This document shows, piece by piece, positions 52,901 to 64,000 of a stretch of DNA of 64,000 bases. Position 1 is the stretch's first letter; each line of letters begins with the position of its first letter. The position numbers and the translations under genes are program-made. The notes under the pieces were generated by a model that worked only from the letters and a program-made list of their open reading frames with translations, did no database searches and was not told where the DNA came from. Origin of the DNA: Blasia pusilla (taxonomy: Eukaryota > Marchantiophyta > Marchantiopsida > Blasiales); assembly GCA_050084515.1 (NCBI GenBank), contig CM114274.1, positions 38,068,001 to 38,132,000 on the forward strand, read 5' to 3'.

Positions 52901-53090
52901 AAAACATTGATGAAGAATATTGTGCAACCCTTCAATCTTCTCTCCTACAGAAATTTTGGCAACGCTTCCGTGCTGGTTTCTCCCAAAGAAAACCTCAAAC
53001 CTATAAAAATAGCAACTAGAGAGGTACATGGTGCCCATGAGAACATCACCATGCTCACAAGACTCTTACAGAGTGCTCACCCATAGTGAA
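49951..53090 (-). mobile_element. Relative F, right part: linker, gag and leader
   Basis: Continuation of 37495-38454 on the other side of element B. Linker block at 49919-50583 (PLEPML-like, LCERR, AAEIQKFQQRIAPMALRL); Gag at about 50800-51860; leader from about 51900 to about 53090, where a LINE begins. The A1 end of F is therefore not present. It belongs to the A subfamily, because its leader aligns to 8640-9990. Many stops. Confidence 0.8.
50800..51860 (-). pseudogene. Gag remnant (relative F)
   Basis: DNA aligns to the Gag of element A. Frame 51061-51243 has RDLWKWVRDAILLIRTSPTLRDVF; the rest is broken. The part coding for FQHLEGAPMDDY is missing (junction near 51620-51640). Confidence 0.7.
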
Positions 53091-53397
53091 CACGATTGAC
53101 TTCAGCGACATCCTACATTAGTGTTGCAGAAAAGTCTTACCTTTCCAACTGTTTGGAGGCAAACACATTAGATCAACTTCTACATTCTTCTCCCAACCCT
53201 GGTTTGATAAGGAATGCAAAGAGTTCTGTAGGGAGCTGAATCACCAGTTGAGGGAGGATCCACACTCTCCACACAATCGATTGTTGCATAAAACTTACAA
53301 ACGATTGGTATGTAGGAAGAAACACAAATACATTGCCACCAAGATCACAGAGTTCACAGAACATATGAAATACCAATTGGCAAAATTCTAGAGAGTA

Positions 53398-54536
53398 ATG
53401 AGGAATAGAGAGAACAACATTCCACTCCAAGATCTACAGATATCGACCACATATGGTACCCAACTTTACCACTCCAACACTGCTGCTTCCACCGACCCGT
53501 GGCCGAATGGGATTCGAGATCTACCGAACCTCTTCACCATTGAATATGTCACATCAGGCCTCAAAAGACTACATAGGAAACTAGAGGATGACCTTGGGTG
53601 CTAGGCTCAAATGTTCAAATTCGCTAGTGAGGCAATTGGCCCAACCCTCATTAGAATGTTCAATACTGCAGTTCAACAGGGCTTCCCACCATAATGGAAA
53701 ATGAATACGATCCACCCACTCTTCAAGGTTGGAGACCCAATGATACCATCCAACTAGAGAACGATCATGGTAAGTTCCCTCATGGGCAAGTTGTACGGAC
53801 TACTGCTCGAAAGGAAAATCAGCGACTGGGATGAAGAAAAGAAGGTGCGGGCCAGAGGACAAGTAGGTTTTCGACACTCACATAGCACCATGGATCACCT
53901 TCTCACACTGTGAGTACTGATTGAAGAAAATTCCAAGTCGAGAATTGGTCACAAGTTGGGAAAATTTTCTGCTATTTTGTAGACTTCAAGAAGGTATTTG
54001 ACACAGTTCGAAGGGCACTTCTTTAGAAATGACTTGAAGAGTTGGATGTCCCACCACTACAACTTACAGTAATCAAGGTCTTATATGCTCAAGTGTTAAC
54101 ACATATTGCCACTAAGAGGGGCAGATCTGAAACATTATCCTCCAACACCGGAGTCAAAAAAGGGAGCCCCCTATCACCTACCTTGTTTGGGCTCTACATT
54201 GACAAACTTGAAGAGGTGCTCTCTGGAGTGAATGGAGCTCCACCAAAGCTAGCACACTGCCTCATCTCGCTACTGTTGTATGCAGATGATATAGTTTTGA
54301 TATCTAGAGCAACACATCCACTCCAACTTTACCTAAATGCACTATCAAGCTTTTGCAACAAATCGGGCATGGAAGTCAACTTGCTGAAAATGAAGATAAT
54401 CATCTTTGGATCACAGCTCCCTACGGCGTAGCGGTCACACACTTTCACCTTCAGCCAGGGACTGAGAAGGGAGACTATTGAGATTCTGGGTGAGTACATA
54501 TACCTGGGGGTGCAACTCAAACCCAACAACCAATGG
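53398..54536 (+). pseudogene. LINE reverse transcriptase, N-terminal and palm part
   Basis: Readable blocks: NLFTIEYVTSGLKRLHRK, GQVGFRHSHSTMDHLLTL, VDFKKVFDTVRR, then in the frame 54042-54431 VKKGSPLSPTLFGLYIDKL and LLLYADDIVLIS with the catalytic YADD. Stops occur at several points. The order is typical of LINE-type reverse transcriptases, which use the endonuclease nick as primer. Confidence 0.85.
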
Positions 54537-55567
54537 TGTCGTGCGCCTACTCTCCTTGAACGTTAATCTTGTTTGTTGCGGAAGCGTGCGTTCAGTAGGT
54601 CACGCTCTCGACGCTGATCTGCATCCAAACACGCACTTCGGTTAGTCGGGTCTTGGATCAATCAGCGGGATTACTTTCCAAGTTCTCGTCTCGGACTCTC
54701 TCTTCAAGCTCAACCTTCCTAGTTTCGCGGTTTCCAACACGGGCAAGTCTCGAAAGACTTGGGACAGACTTTCTGGTCGGTTCAGGAACCTGAAACGGTG
54801 TTTCGCGCCTAGCGGTTCCAACTGTCCGATGAACATCCAATGAGTTCCTCACCAAGACTCGCACGAAGTGAATCTCGGGTTGGAATCCCCGTGTGGCGCA
54901 TACAAAGTCCACTCCCTTGGATCAGGTTTTGGTTTTGGGTTTCGCGCCAAACTCCCGTTTCATCCGTGCCTCAAACGCCGTTTGGCGCCCAAAGTGGGGT
55001 TTCGTTTCCCGAGACATCTCAGAGAAGGTACTCCCCTTACTAGTACTTCTGGGAATCTCCGGGGGCCCCCTACATTTAGGGAAAGACACCCGGGCCCCTC
55101 CAATTGGCCCTCAACCCGATTGCTCTCTGAATCGTTTTCGGCCAATATCTCAGCCTGTACTTATGCGTTTGCTAAGATCTTTGGTGCGTTGGAAGCGACT
55201 CAAGATCAGCTTTCCAACGCGCCCTTACTTGTCCCAAAAACATCTCGGAGCTCAACGTTATGGTCCTAAACACAGTCAGATTCTCCCAAACGCTAGCCGT
55301 GTTCCAAACTGGTTCTCACCTCTTTGGCAACCAACCTCCAAGACTCAACTCATCTCAAGTCTTGGTTCGCGTTTGGTCTAGGTTTCCTGGTCGCGACCAC
55401 TAACGCATGAAATGCACAACTCTGTTCCACGTTTCGTCTCTTAGACTTTTCCAAGAGACTCTTCCAAACGCCTCTCCAAAGCGCAAACCTCGCGGCGTGA
55501 GTTCCTTTGAGTTCTGATGTTTCGCTTGGCGCGTATTTGGTGTTGTTTGGTTATGAGGGTCGCGACA
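54537..55567. mobile_element. Solo-LTR-like insertion in the LINE
   Basis: 1031 bp with ends TGTCGTGCGC and GGTCGCGACA, flanked by the perfect 5-bp duplication AATGG (54532-54536, 55568-55572). Removing it joins LKPNNQW of the LINE with the following RTNRSRN in a plausible frame. TG...CA ends and a 5-bp duplication are typical of a solo LTR. It is unrelated to the repeats of elements A and B. The orientation is unknown. Confidence 0.85.
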
Positions 55568-56175
55568 AATGGAGAACCAATAGGAGTCGCAACAAGATCA
55601 ATGCAGGCTTGAGGGATCTACACCTATTGCAATCCAATTGTAGAAGAATGGAACTCTGTCATATTCCAGAGAAACTCAATCTCTTCAAAGGTCTAGTGAT
55701 CCCAACCATACTCTATGCATGTGAGGTATGGAGCCCCAGCCCCAAGGCTTGGCCCGAGGGCCTTGAGGTCCCACGGAAACTCTTCATACGTCAGAGTATG
55801 GGCATTAGGAAAACCACTCCTCACGATATTGTACTGGCTAAGTTTAGGGAGGTACCAATGGAGATCCATGTTGTTAAAAATCTGATCACATTTCTCCAAC
55901 ACCTCAAGGATATCTGCGAGGACAATCCCAATTGTCTATCCACCAGGGCCTATGTGGTTTCAAAAATTAGTGCCACCCTTGGGGCTAAAAACTGGTACTG
56001 TGACTGCAAGGAGTGGCTCATGAAATGGGTAATCTCCATCGACAACTTGCCTACGGCCACCCACCAGGACCTTGCTGAAAATTACACAAAAATTACATTG
56101 CCATCAACTGGGGCAGACACCAACGTCTGTGGGAAAGCAGGGGGCATACATCTCACAAAAATGGTGAAAGAATGA
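55568..56175 (+). pseudogene. LINE reverse transcriptase, C-terminal part
   Basis: The frame 55507-56175 starts within the solo-LTR-like insert. After the insertion the LINE protein reads IPEKLNLFKGLVIPTILY, CEVWSP and LFIRQSMGIRKTTPHDI, the thumb/connection part of LINE proteins. The following zinc-knuckle frame is 56322-56564. Confidence 0.8.
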
Positions 56176-56649
56176 GGTGCTACCACACCCTCATGAACAT
56201 CTGCAGATCCATGCAACAAGCCTCTTACATCTCTACCCCCATTCCCACTAAATTACGTCATACATAAGAGAGATTCAAATGTGGCTCTACTGACCTTGAG
56301 ATTGAGAAAGGAAAATTCTCAATGAAGAATAGGGAGGACACATTTTGTAGATTTTGCAACTCGGGGCTTATTGATTATGAACATCATTACCTCTTCGACC
56401 CAACCTTTCACAGTCACATCAGGCTTGACTTCCCAGATCTCTTTGATCATCGGGCTTCCAAAGTCCTCGCATTCATGGCTAGGCTGAATCAGATTCAGGT
56501 TGCTAAATTCTTGCATAGTTGTGTGAAGACTAGGGACACTCACCTGGCTCAAAGGACCTCTTAGGCCCTTGCTGGTGCTTGATCTCTCTCCAAAATTGTT
56601 GTTAAGACTCAAAACTAAGTCTCATGGCCCTATTGGGTCCCCGTGGACA

Positions 56650-56890
56650 ATAAATCTATTCATTCACTCATTCTCACCAAACCCACTCTTATATTGAGAG
56701 GCTTGGGTTACACACACAAGGCAAGGAGGACCATAACTTTGTCACCTCCTCATGCCAAAAGGTTCAACAAAGAGAGAATGAGCTCTCAAGCTCTCTTCCT
56801 CTCCTTGGGATATACCCCCTTCCCTCTCCCAAGCTCCCTCCACGATAACATATGCTCGCATGTCACCTCCTTGGCTCTTGACCTACTGAA
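56650..56890. repeat. Diverged fragment of the element A LTR-like repeat
   Basis: Matches 470-690 and 10140-10360: CCAAACCCACTCT, GAGAGGCTTGGGTTACAC, GGTTCAACAAAGAGAGAATG and CACCTCCTTGGCTCTTGACCT in the same order. Neither end of the repeat is present and no coding sequence accompanies it. It is a remnant of a further family member. Confidence 0.85.
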
Positions 56891-58460
56891 ACTCCCCTTG
56901 TATGAGCATGATACAAATTCCATCATTGTATGATGCTCATTCTACTAGGAAGCAACAACGTTAGGATCAGTCAACAACGTGATCAGGTTAGAATCGCATC
57001 TTTTCCCCCCAATATTTTCCCTCCATTGCATCTCCATTTCCAAACAACTCATTTGGAGATTCCCTTGAGCTATATGGACTTTTCCAATATGATCTTATCA
57101 GATGTTTTGGCTTAGCCCTACAAGTTCAAACCCTGCTTCATCTTCCCTATATATAACCAGATCAAGTACGTAGACAACTTACACATGGTTCCTGCATTCT
57201 GGGATCACAATGTAACCTGAGTCAAGAAGATTCATAGTCTTAATAGCGAAGGTAAGCTTTGGGACGCTAAGTTTTGTAGGCTGAACAAAGATGCACCGAC
57301 CTTAGGTGCATTTTCCACTTCTTTTGTAGCTTCTTGCAAATCACATACCTTACGTTACACCATTTCATGCTTTTCATTTTTCATTTATATTTCCTTCCAA
57401 TGTACATTGGGAATTTACAAGGAAGTCCTAAGGTTTAAGAATCTTGATTTTAAAGAGACTTCCTTAACACGAAAAGACGAAGCCATGATGTTCAACCTTG
57501 TCTCTGGCGGCATCATAGTTGACGAGATCTGTGTCTTAAGGCACCAAATGCATTTTCCACTCACTATGTTTCTAGATTTAACTTCAGCTAAAGCAACTCA
57601 TCTTATAGATCGCATGAAGACAACACATGACAATGGCTAGCTTCCAGACTTTGAACTTCTTCTTATCGATGTAGACGATTCTAGCCATTTACCCATTTTT
57701 TGTGATTTTTAAGATGTCATCATTTTAACCTCTAATCGTACCATGCATCCTACAACATCTGTTCAACATATTGTACATGAGCTTGCCAAAAATATTCGAG
57801 GCACCCGGGCCAGTGATTTTACTTCTACACTCTAATGTTCCAGCAAGAGGAAATGCACATGATATACTCTTACATGGTATGTGGCTTGCAATCTTCTCTC
57901 TTCCTTGCTCATCATTCAAAAATTTGATTTCATTAGCTTCATCAAAGGTAGCTACCGCTAACTCCACTCTCTATCCATGTTTGCAAGTTAACTTTCTACT
58001 ATGCAAGGAGCCAACCCTTCTTCCATCCTTTTTGAATCTTCCTCAATATCTTGCAGCAATCCTGGAATCAATTATCTCTATCATTATTCAAATATTTGGA
58101 TCCAAATTTTTTATTTTGATGTACAACATGAAATATATTTCACCTTTCAGATATAATATGTATATGTCCAATAGATCCAATTACTTGATCACACTCCTAT
58201 TCTAGTTGTATACTGCTCTTCCATTCACATAATATGTTGTTTGTGTTACTCTGACTATATTTGTATTTTCATGTGTTCTCTGACTTTATTGGGTATTCGT
58301 ATTCTCCAAACCTTCGAACAACCTTCCCGTCCTTCCCTTGTAACTCCTAGACCAATTTTTTTACAAACCTCCAAAATATACGGCATTATAAAACTTAGTA
58401 CCAGGGCCTCTTCCAACCTCATTATATGAAGCGTCTTTCATCCTAGAAGGGAATATAAAC
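56891..58460. other. Unassigned region
   Basis: Short frames on both strands (up to 144 codons at 57771-58205, hydrophobic and AT-rich). I recognise no family. Confidence 0.35.
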
Positions 58461-58578
58461 TTCAATAAAATTCTTGATGGAAAACCCATCAGACATACAA
58501 AGGAGGGGGGGCATAGAGAGCCAAAAACCCGAGGGCCAAACCGGCCCTGAAAAGAAAGAAGGGGGCCTTCCTCCCCTA

Positions 58579-58978
58579 TCAACCAAACTCACCAACAGTA
58601 GAGACAATATCAATAACACCTAGAGAACTATGGCTATCACTAAGCGGGCCTCTAGCATTGGCATCTCCAACCGTCTGAGCCCTCCACAAAAGCCCATTTT
58701 CTTGGGCACGCTGCAAAGCTATGGAGACTTGTTGCCTACAATAAAGAGTCACAGTAGCTAAGGTCAACCCATTTCTCGACTGGATATGATGGGTGCAATT
58801 TTTAAGGAATGAGTCAAACCTCTCCTCCATAGCCCCGTACATCTCAATGGCTAGGGAGACAAATCGATGTCCATCATGAAGCCGAATATAGATATGGGTC
58901 TTCTTTACCACCGTCATCTCTGCTCCTTGTAGCAATCTCCCTTGTGCCATCACTTGGGCTCGCACCACCTTGGGCGTA

Positions 58979-58980
<2 letters not shown>
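58579..58980 (-). pseudogene. Unidentified protein-coding remnant
   Basis: About 134 codons before the microsatellite are protein-like and stop-free: LHDGHRFVSLAIEMYGAMEE, FDSFLKNCTHHIQ, LYCRQQVSIALQRAQENGLL. The pattern C-R-Q-x-V-S-x-A-L-Q-R-A-Q reminds me of the C-terminal part of retroelement-encoded proteins in plants, but I cannot name the family. The Arg/Glu repeats at its start are the translated microsatellite and not part of the protein. Confidence 0.4.

Positions 58981-58981
<1 letters not shown>

Positions 58982-59072
<91 letters not shown>
58982..59072. repeat. (CT)n microsatellite, about 91 bp
   Basis: Uninterrupted CT dinucleotides. They create spurious long RERERE and SLSLSL frames on both strands. 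Confidence 0.99.
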
Positions 59073-59075
<3 letters not shown>

Positions 59076-62000
59076 TGCACATGGAATACTCTCGAGAGCA
59101 ATACAGAACATGATATACCGCACTGCGTCGTGAGTGGCTATCCTCTCACCCCCAACTAGACATCGTGCCAAATGCACACGAAGTGCATCTAGACTCTGAT
59201 GACACTCGCAATGTGTCGAAGCAATGACTTATGGTTGGGGGAGGCCCAATCGGAAGGACATCAGTGTAGTGTAGGTAAGTGGTGCGATGCGAAAAGCGAT
59301 GACGAGGGGACGAGCCCCACCCATGAGCATGCCCCCTTTCCGGAGCAAGAGCGAATACAGGCCCGAACCTCCATGGGGATACATCAAAGAAGATTGGAGC
59401 AAAGAAGATTGGAGCCCAGACTGCCTGGAAATAATTAAAGATGAGAAAGTGGAAAGAACGACTCTAGTCTTAACTAAAAGGGAATCTCTACAAGATGTGA
59501 ATGAAGACTGAAGAGGGGAAAGGTCACCCTCAACCTGGGAAACGTATTGTAAGAAACTATATATCCTTAACAAAAAATCGGGAGCAAGAAAAGAGCGCTA
59601 CAGTTGGCCAACTCCCTAAAAGAGCGGAGGGCATCCCAGAACGCCCATGCTTACCTTGTCTATTCTAGACTGCACCCCGGTTGATTGAAACTCAGGTAAA
59701 TGAAAGTCGATGGAAATGACTCGTATAGTGTGGGGGTATAGTGCTGAAAGTGGACGAATAAGTTACGAATTCAAACCCATAATTCCACTATGGGACATTG
59801 CACGAGCAGCTTGTGGCGCGCCCCGTAACACGAGTAGCAGGGTCAGCGACGCGGCATTCTCCACGACGCAGTGCAGTTATCTGCGCCGAATCGCCGATGC
59901 GCGGAAATGTGATCCAACGAACCCCTGATCGTGCCGTACACTCAGTGTCGCGTCGGGATAAGTAAAGTCAGGCGCAAGGTATCGGCCGTACCCTGGCCAC
60001 CTTCCTCCTGCAGGTAACGTCGGGAGAACCTGCTCTACCGGCACAGCATGCGCTGGTCTCAATCTGAATCCTGTAGGACTTCATCGTAGGAGATCTGTGG
60101 TGACTGGGATCCTACTTTCGCTATAATCCAATGGATACAATAATCCGAATTATTCAGGTGGCAAGATTCGATCAAATCCAATGCACTTGACTATATGATA
60201 ATGATAATTATTACATAATGATTTGTGTGAAAACAAACAAGTAGCGTGGCCCCTCTAAGGCTCTAAGTAACCACTCCACTAAGTGACAAAAAATGAAATG
60301 CATGAATTCTGATTACTTAGAAATTTAGAGGATTACTTACGGTGAATGTTCGCTTTTCCCCGCAAGTAATTGTGAGCGGGCCTTTGGTAGCAAGAAATGA
60401 TGAAAGTCTTTCCGAATATACCAATAGAAAAAGACGAGAGGGGAGAGGGGGAATTTTTTTAATACTTTATAAGCCTCACGTTATGAGTTAGCTATGAAGT
60501 GTAATCCCCCGCTTCCTCGACCCATTTTCTTCGACGTGTCTGAAACAAATTATTGCACTTTGCCAAAACCAAAAGAATCATTAAAAAATATGAACTCCTC
60601 GTGTGAGGACGTGACGTGCACACACCCGAGAAAAAAACCCCAAATCAATCCCTTTTCAAGAATCTATGAAGCTCTCGTAAGAAGGGGGGGGGGGGAGAAG
60701 GAAAACAAAAAACAAAAAAAAAACACCAAAGTGGAATCATGAACTTGACCCGATACAATAGTTTTTCCCTTCACCGCCATAGCATTCCACGTTTCCTTGT
60801 CACACAATGTTAATAAATCGACCTCTTAAATTCTGTTTCCAGGACGGCGAGTACTGTTTATCAACTTTATCTCGTAGCGAACGAGCAGGATGTATTATTC
60901 TTTCTTTATCAGGACCTGGGAGGGATGTACAGTTTACGTGCAGTACTTTTCCATTCGTGCCATATGCTGTCGACGGAGGTGGCGGGAGACCGGTAGGTTC
61001 GGGAGAAACATTCACCGGCTGTGTGTGCAGGCGACGGCACCAACCCGTGCCGGCTGCGTGAAGCGCGGGCGGGGGGTCCTTGTGGGCGGGAGGAGGAGGA
61101 GGAGGATTACTGACTCTGGGAGACTGGGAGTCTGGGACGACCTTTAGGAAGAGTGAGAGCACTGAGAGCTGAAGAAAGGGTCGTACTTGAGTCAAAGTAC
61201 GTATGCGTTAGAGTGCTGATGGTCTGTGCCCTACAGTACAGTGACAGCCAATTATGATCGGAGTCCACTGGTCTTTTTGCCTTATTTTAGAATGTAAAAC
61301 TTCGCGCTCTCGGCAGTGCGTGTGAAAGGGATAAAGTGGAACCATACTCTCCGGTGCGCCATGGTAGGGTTTTTCTCACTCGTCCAATTTGGAAAATAGA
61401 TTTATGTTTCAAATTTTCATGTATATTATATGGATATTTTTGGACCATTAGTTAAGATTTTAACCATTAGTTAAGAGACTTTGGCGAGGGCCATTTGGAC
61501 GTATCACCATGGTCTTCTTGGAGGTCCATCAAGAAGATGCACTCCGTAAAGACTAGGGATGAAGAGTTACAATTTGCAAAATCAGTAGATGCATTCAAGC
61601 AGAAAATAATAAATCATGCAATTTGCTATAAGAATGAGTTGATGTTTCTTGGATGGATATAGCAAAGATACTAACATGTTGTGGATATTTTGGGAAATCA
61701 AGCTTCGGCATACAAGATCCAAGATTAATATGAGTTGGGCTAAACTAAAACTATTGCATACAAATTATAGTAAGGTTCATGTATAAGGAGTTGGATGCCT
61801 TTTGGGTTGGTGATTTGCGATGGAATGTTAGAGGTGTAGAAAAGTGCTAAAGAAGAATAACTGATGGGATACGACTCTCACACTCACACACCACTATGGA
61901 GAACGAATTTTTGCAAAGAGAGAAAAACTCATAGAATGAGCGGGAGTTGGTCCCCTTCTCAACTATATAGGGTATGTACAAGCAACCCTAACCCTAATTC

Positions 62001-62899
62001 TAACCACAATCTCAAGTTAGACTAACTTTGATTAACTAACCCTAGTTAAGATAATCACCCTTAGCTAACTAACTAAGATTAAACTTTCTTACTTCGTGTG
62101 AGTACCAAATATAGTAGTTCGGATGCTCGATGAGCCTCATTATAACTTGGTCTTCAATAAGAGGTATGTAAATGAGTAAGGAAACTACAAACCACCCAAC
62201 ATAATGACAAAGTAATGGAGAGAAAAATATCAAGTGCCAAATAGAATATGGATTAATATTAATCGAACTATGTGGATTGCAAGGAAAGAAAATTTTAGAG
62301 GAACATGGAATCCCTTGAATTCAAAAGTTGAGGAATGTTAAATTTTGGGATATTGTAAGTGTGGACAAATATTTGTATGATATGTAAAGGTATGATATGG
62401 ATCTTATGGTGTGGATATTATTAGTTAGGTCATTCTATAAGACGAAAGAACATTGAAATTAACGTATTTTTTGTAAAAAAATAAAAGACTTTTTTTATCT
62501 TGTATAAAGAAGGAGTAAGAATATACATAAAGAGAAAAAATAAGTTTCATCTTTGACTCCATACATTTTAGAGTTAAACCTCTAGTCCTCTTACTTCACC
62601 CTGAAGCACTTTCAACCTTGAGAGCTTTGCGAGCGGAAGTCTCGGGTTGAGTCTCAAAGAAGCTGCCAGGCCCTAATTGGCTCCAAGTCTCCCAAGTGCA
62701 TACCGTTTCCCTAAGAATTATCTTCCCCAAGTTTCTCACCTCTACTGGAGTGCTTTGGTTAATTCCTCAAGGTGCGTCTTGAATGCATATGATTTCTGAG
62801 CTCAAACTTGAAACATGGGCAAACACACATCATAATTAATCCCTTGCATTGCTCCTAGATTTAAGCGGGTAGGGAGGAACATCCCCCCCCTCCCCCCCA
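59073..62899. other. Unassigned region
   Basis: About 3.8 kb with short frames only. A GC-richer stretch lies at 59800-60060 and another at 60960-61140. A G run is at 60686-60700. No gene or element recognised. Confidence 0.35.
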
Positions 62900-63545
62900 C
62901 CCCCCACCCCTTATAGATACTTTTGAGGTTCTCTATGGGAATCCCACCTTCCCCACCATCCATCCTATCCATTTGATTTTTCCCCACAACCCAAACATGA
63001 CCCTACGGACCCACGCTTGACTAGTTATCCCCCAAGATGGCTTGGCAAAGTTTTCCTATAGACTCTACAAATCCTAACTTCCCAAATGCATCTTAGATCT
63101 TGGACCCATATTTTTTGTGAGTCGTAGGTAGTGCCTGTCTTTACTCATGTCGTTTGGCATCTCATGGTTGTCTTGTCGTCCTTTACGTTTCATGACTAGT
63201 TCTATGGCGTCTCGCCATTCTTAATTACTAAGGTGTTTCTTGATTTATGGCCTTCATTTGGAGCTTGACTTAAGGGTCTCTCACCTTGATTTTCTTTGGC
63301 TTCTCCCCACTAGTAGTTATGCCCTTTCTTGCTTATGACTAGTCTCAAGAAGCATGTGCGTCTCGCTTAGCATTAGTCCTGCAAATGGTTCAACGTTATT
63401 CCTAATCTTGCAACTACCTAGTCAAGGTTCCGACTTTGGTGGGTCATACCAACGTATCTTATCCTTTGACTCACGATAATGACTTGCTTCTCAAGTCCCC
63501 TCCAGGGTAAGCGCCATAGACTTAGCTATTTGTGACCCTCTCAAC
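62900..63545. repeat. Diverged dispersed repeat, copy 2
   Basis: Same order of blocks as 21760-22420. The clearest shared block is GCGCCATAGACTTAGCTA (63511-63528). A C-rich tract (62884-62909) lies at its left edge. No frame. Confidence 0.6.
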
Positions 63546-64000
63546 TTAGTTGAATTCATCAATGCCTTGGTTTTTGGCCTCATCCCTTATTTGGACTCCC
63601 AATCATTTGCTAGGATGGTAGATGAGGCGTAGGGAGAGATAGTATTGAGGCCTTAGAGGATATCTTGTATCTCCCAATTTTAGAGGTCATATGTGACATG
63701 CTCTTAGGAGATGACCTACGAGTGTATGTCATCCTTCCCTTCATGAGGAGTGGAAACCTTGGAGAGGTTGATCTTCCTAGCAATGTGTGGCTACACTTGG
63801 AGCTATAGGGTCTCGAGTTAGTTGCATTGGTAGTTTGTCTCATGAGGGGGACCACATATGTAGTTGCTAGGGAGTTAGTACTTGTGTATTACAGGTTGGT
63901 AGCGACGTGCTAGGAGGGAGGTGACTTGTGTGTACATGTCATCCATGGAGTTTCCTAGGGGGTATACCTCAGATGAAGCTCATTTGGAGCTCATCTTCCT
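63546..64000. other. Unassigned right end
   Basis: No gene or repeat recognised. A minus-strand frame of 81 codons (63610-63855) has no motif. Confidence 0.35.

Larger units (their letters stand above)
53090..56620 (+). mobile_element. LINE 3' half (reverse transcriptase)
   Basis: Plus-strand, broken frames. It begins just before a PWFDKECKEFCRELN block, continues with the palm of a non-LTR reverse transcriptase and ends with a Cys-His motif (CRFCNSGLIDYEHH, 56322-56564). No endonuclease is present. It is interrupted by the insertion 54537-55567. The 3' end is near 56620; I see no poly(A) tail. Confidence 0.8.

Noticed and set aside
42985-53090. A single inversion explaining the two LINE halves
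   Set aside because: It would also have to flip the gypsy segments lying between, but those are collinear with their flanks in the present orientation. I therefore report the halves without this explanation.
57771-58205. 144-codon frame as a gene
   Set aside because: AT-rich, hydrophobic, no motif, no homologous copy in the window; likely chance.
58874-59177. Long RERERE / SLSLSL frames around the CT tract (also at 15805-16005, 25342-25644 and 26196-26402)
   Set aside because: They are translations of GA/CT microsatellites and have no other coding signal.
59800-60060. GC-richer stretch considered as rRNA or tRNA gene
   Set aside because: I found no tRNA cloverleaf or conserved rRNA block in it.

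Overview
The window looks like part of a large, repeat-rich streptophyte (plant-lineage) nuclear genome. The evidence is one intact, intron-split, plant-type alpha-tubulin gene, Ty3/gypsy, Ty1/copia and LINE retroelements, and long (GA)n microsatellites. I cannot name the species. An early-diverging land plant or a charophyte-grade alga would fit, because cytosine-methyltransferase-carrying retrotransposons have, as far as I recall, been reported from charophytes and dinoflagellates.

Layout. 284-10563: element A, a near-complete minus-strand Ty3/gypsy-type element with TSD CGCG. 11315-15390: truncated relative C. 16880-21420: very decayed relative D. 21760-22420: diverged dispersed repeat, related copy at 62900-63545. 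25332-28862: alpha-tubulin gene, plus strand, five exons, 450 aa. 30775-34395: decayed relative E. 35130-36330: copia reverse-transcriptase remnant. 37495-38454 plus 49947-53090: relative F, split by the nested element B (38455-49946, TSD GGCA), which itself carries the 5' half of a LINE (about 42985-45335). 53090-56620: 3' half of a LINE on the plus strand, interrupted by a solo-LTR-like insertion (54537-55567, TSD AATGG). 56620-64000: mostly unassigned sequence and one long (CT)n tract.

The most interesting object is the gypsy family A-F. Read on the minus strand its order is gag (CCHC zinc knuckle), a conserved linker, aspartic protease (DSGA), a full cytosine-C5 DNA methyltransferase domain (motifs I, IV, VI, VIII, IX and X in canonical order), reverse transcriptase (YIDD), RNase H, DDE integrase, and a C-terminal PHD finger. 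The ends are not ordinary LTRs. In both A and B the arrangement is A1 - coding - B1 - A2 - B2, the split-direct-repeat layout known from tyrosine-recombinase elements of the Ngaro/PAT type. Here it sits with a DDE integrase and perfect 4-bp target duplications that enclose the outermost B repeat. I know of no described element that combines these features.

I infer that the element brings its own DNA-methylation writer (methyltransferase) and a possible chromatin reader (PHD). Relative F has lost exactly the catalytic part of the methyltransferase. All copies carry stops or frameshifts, many of them C-to-T type changes, so in this window the family is seen as remains and not as an active copy.
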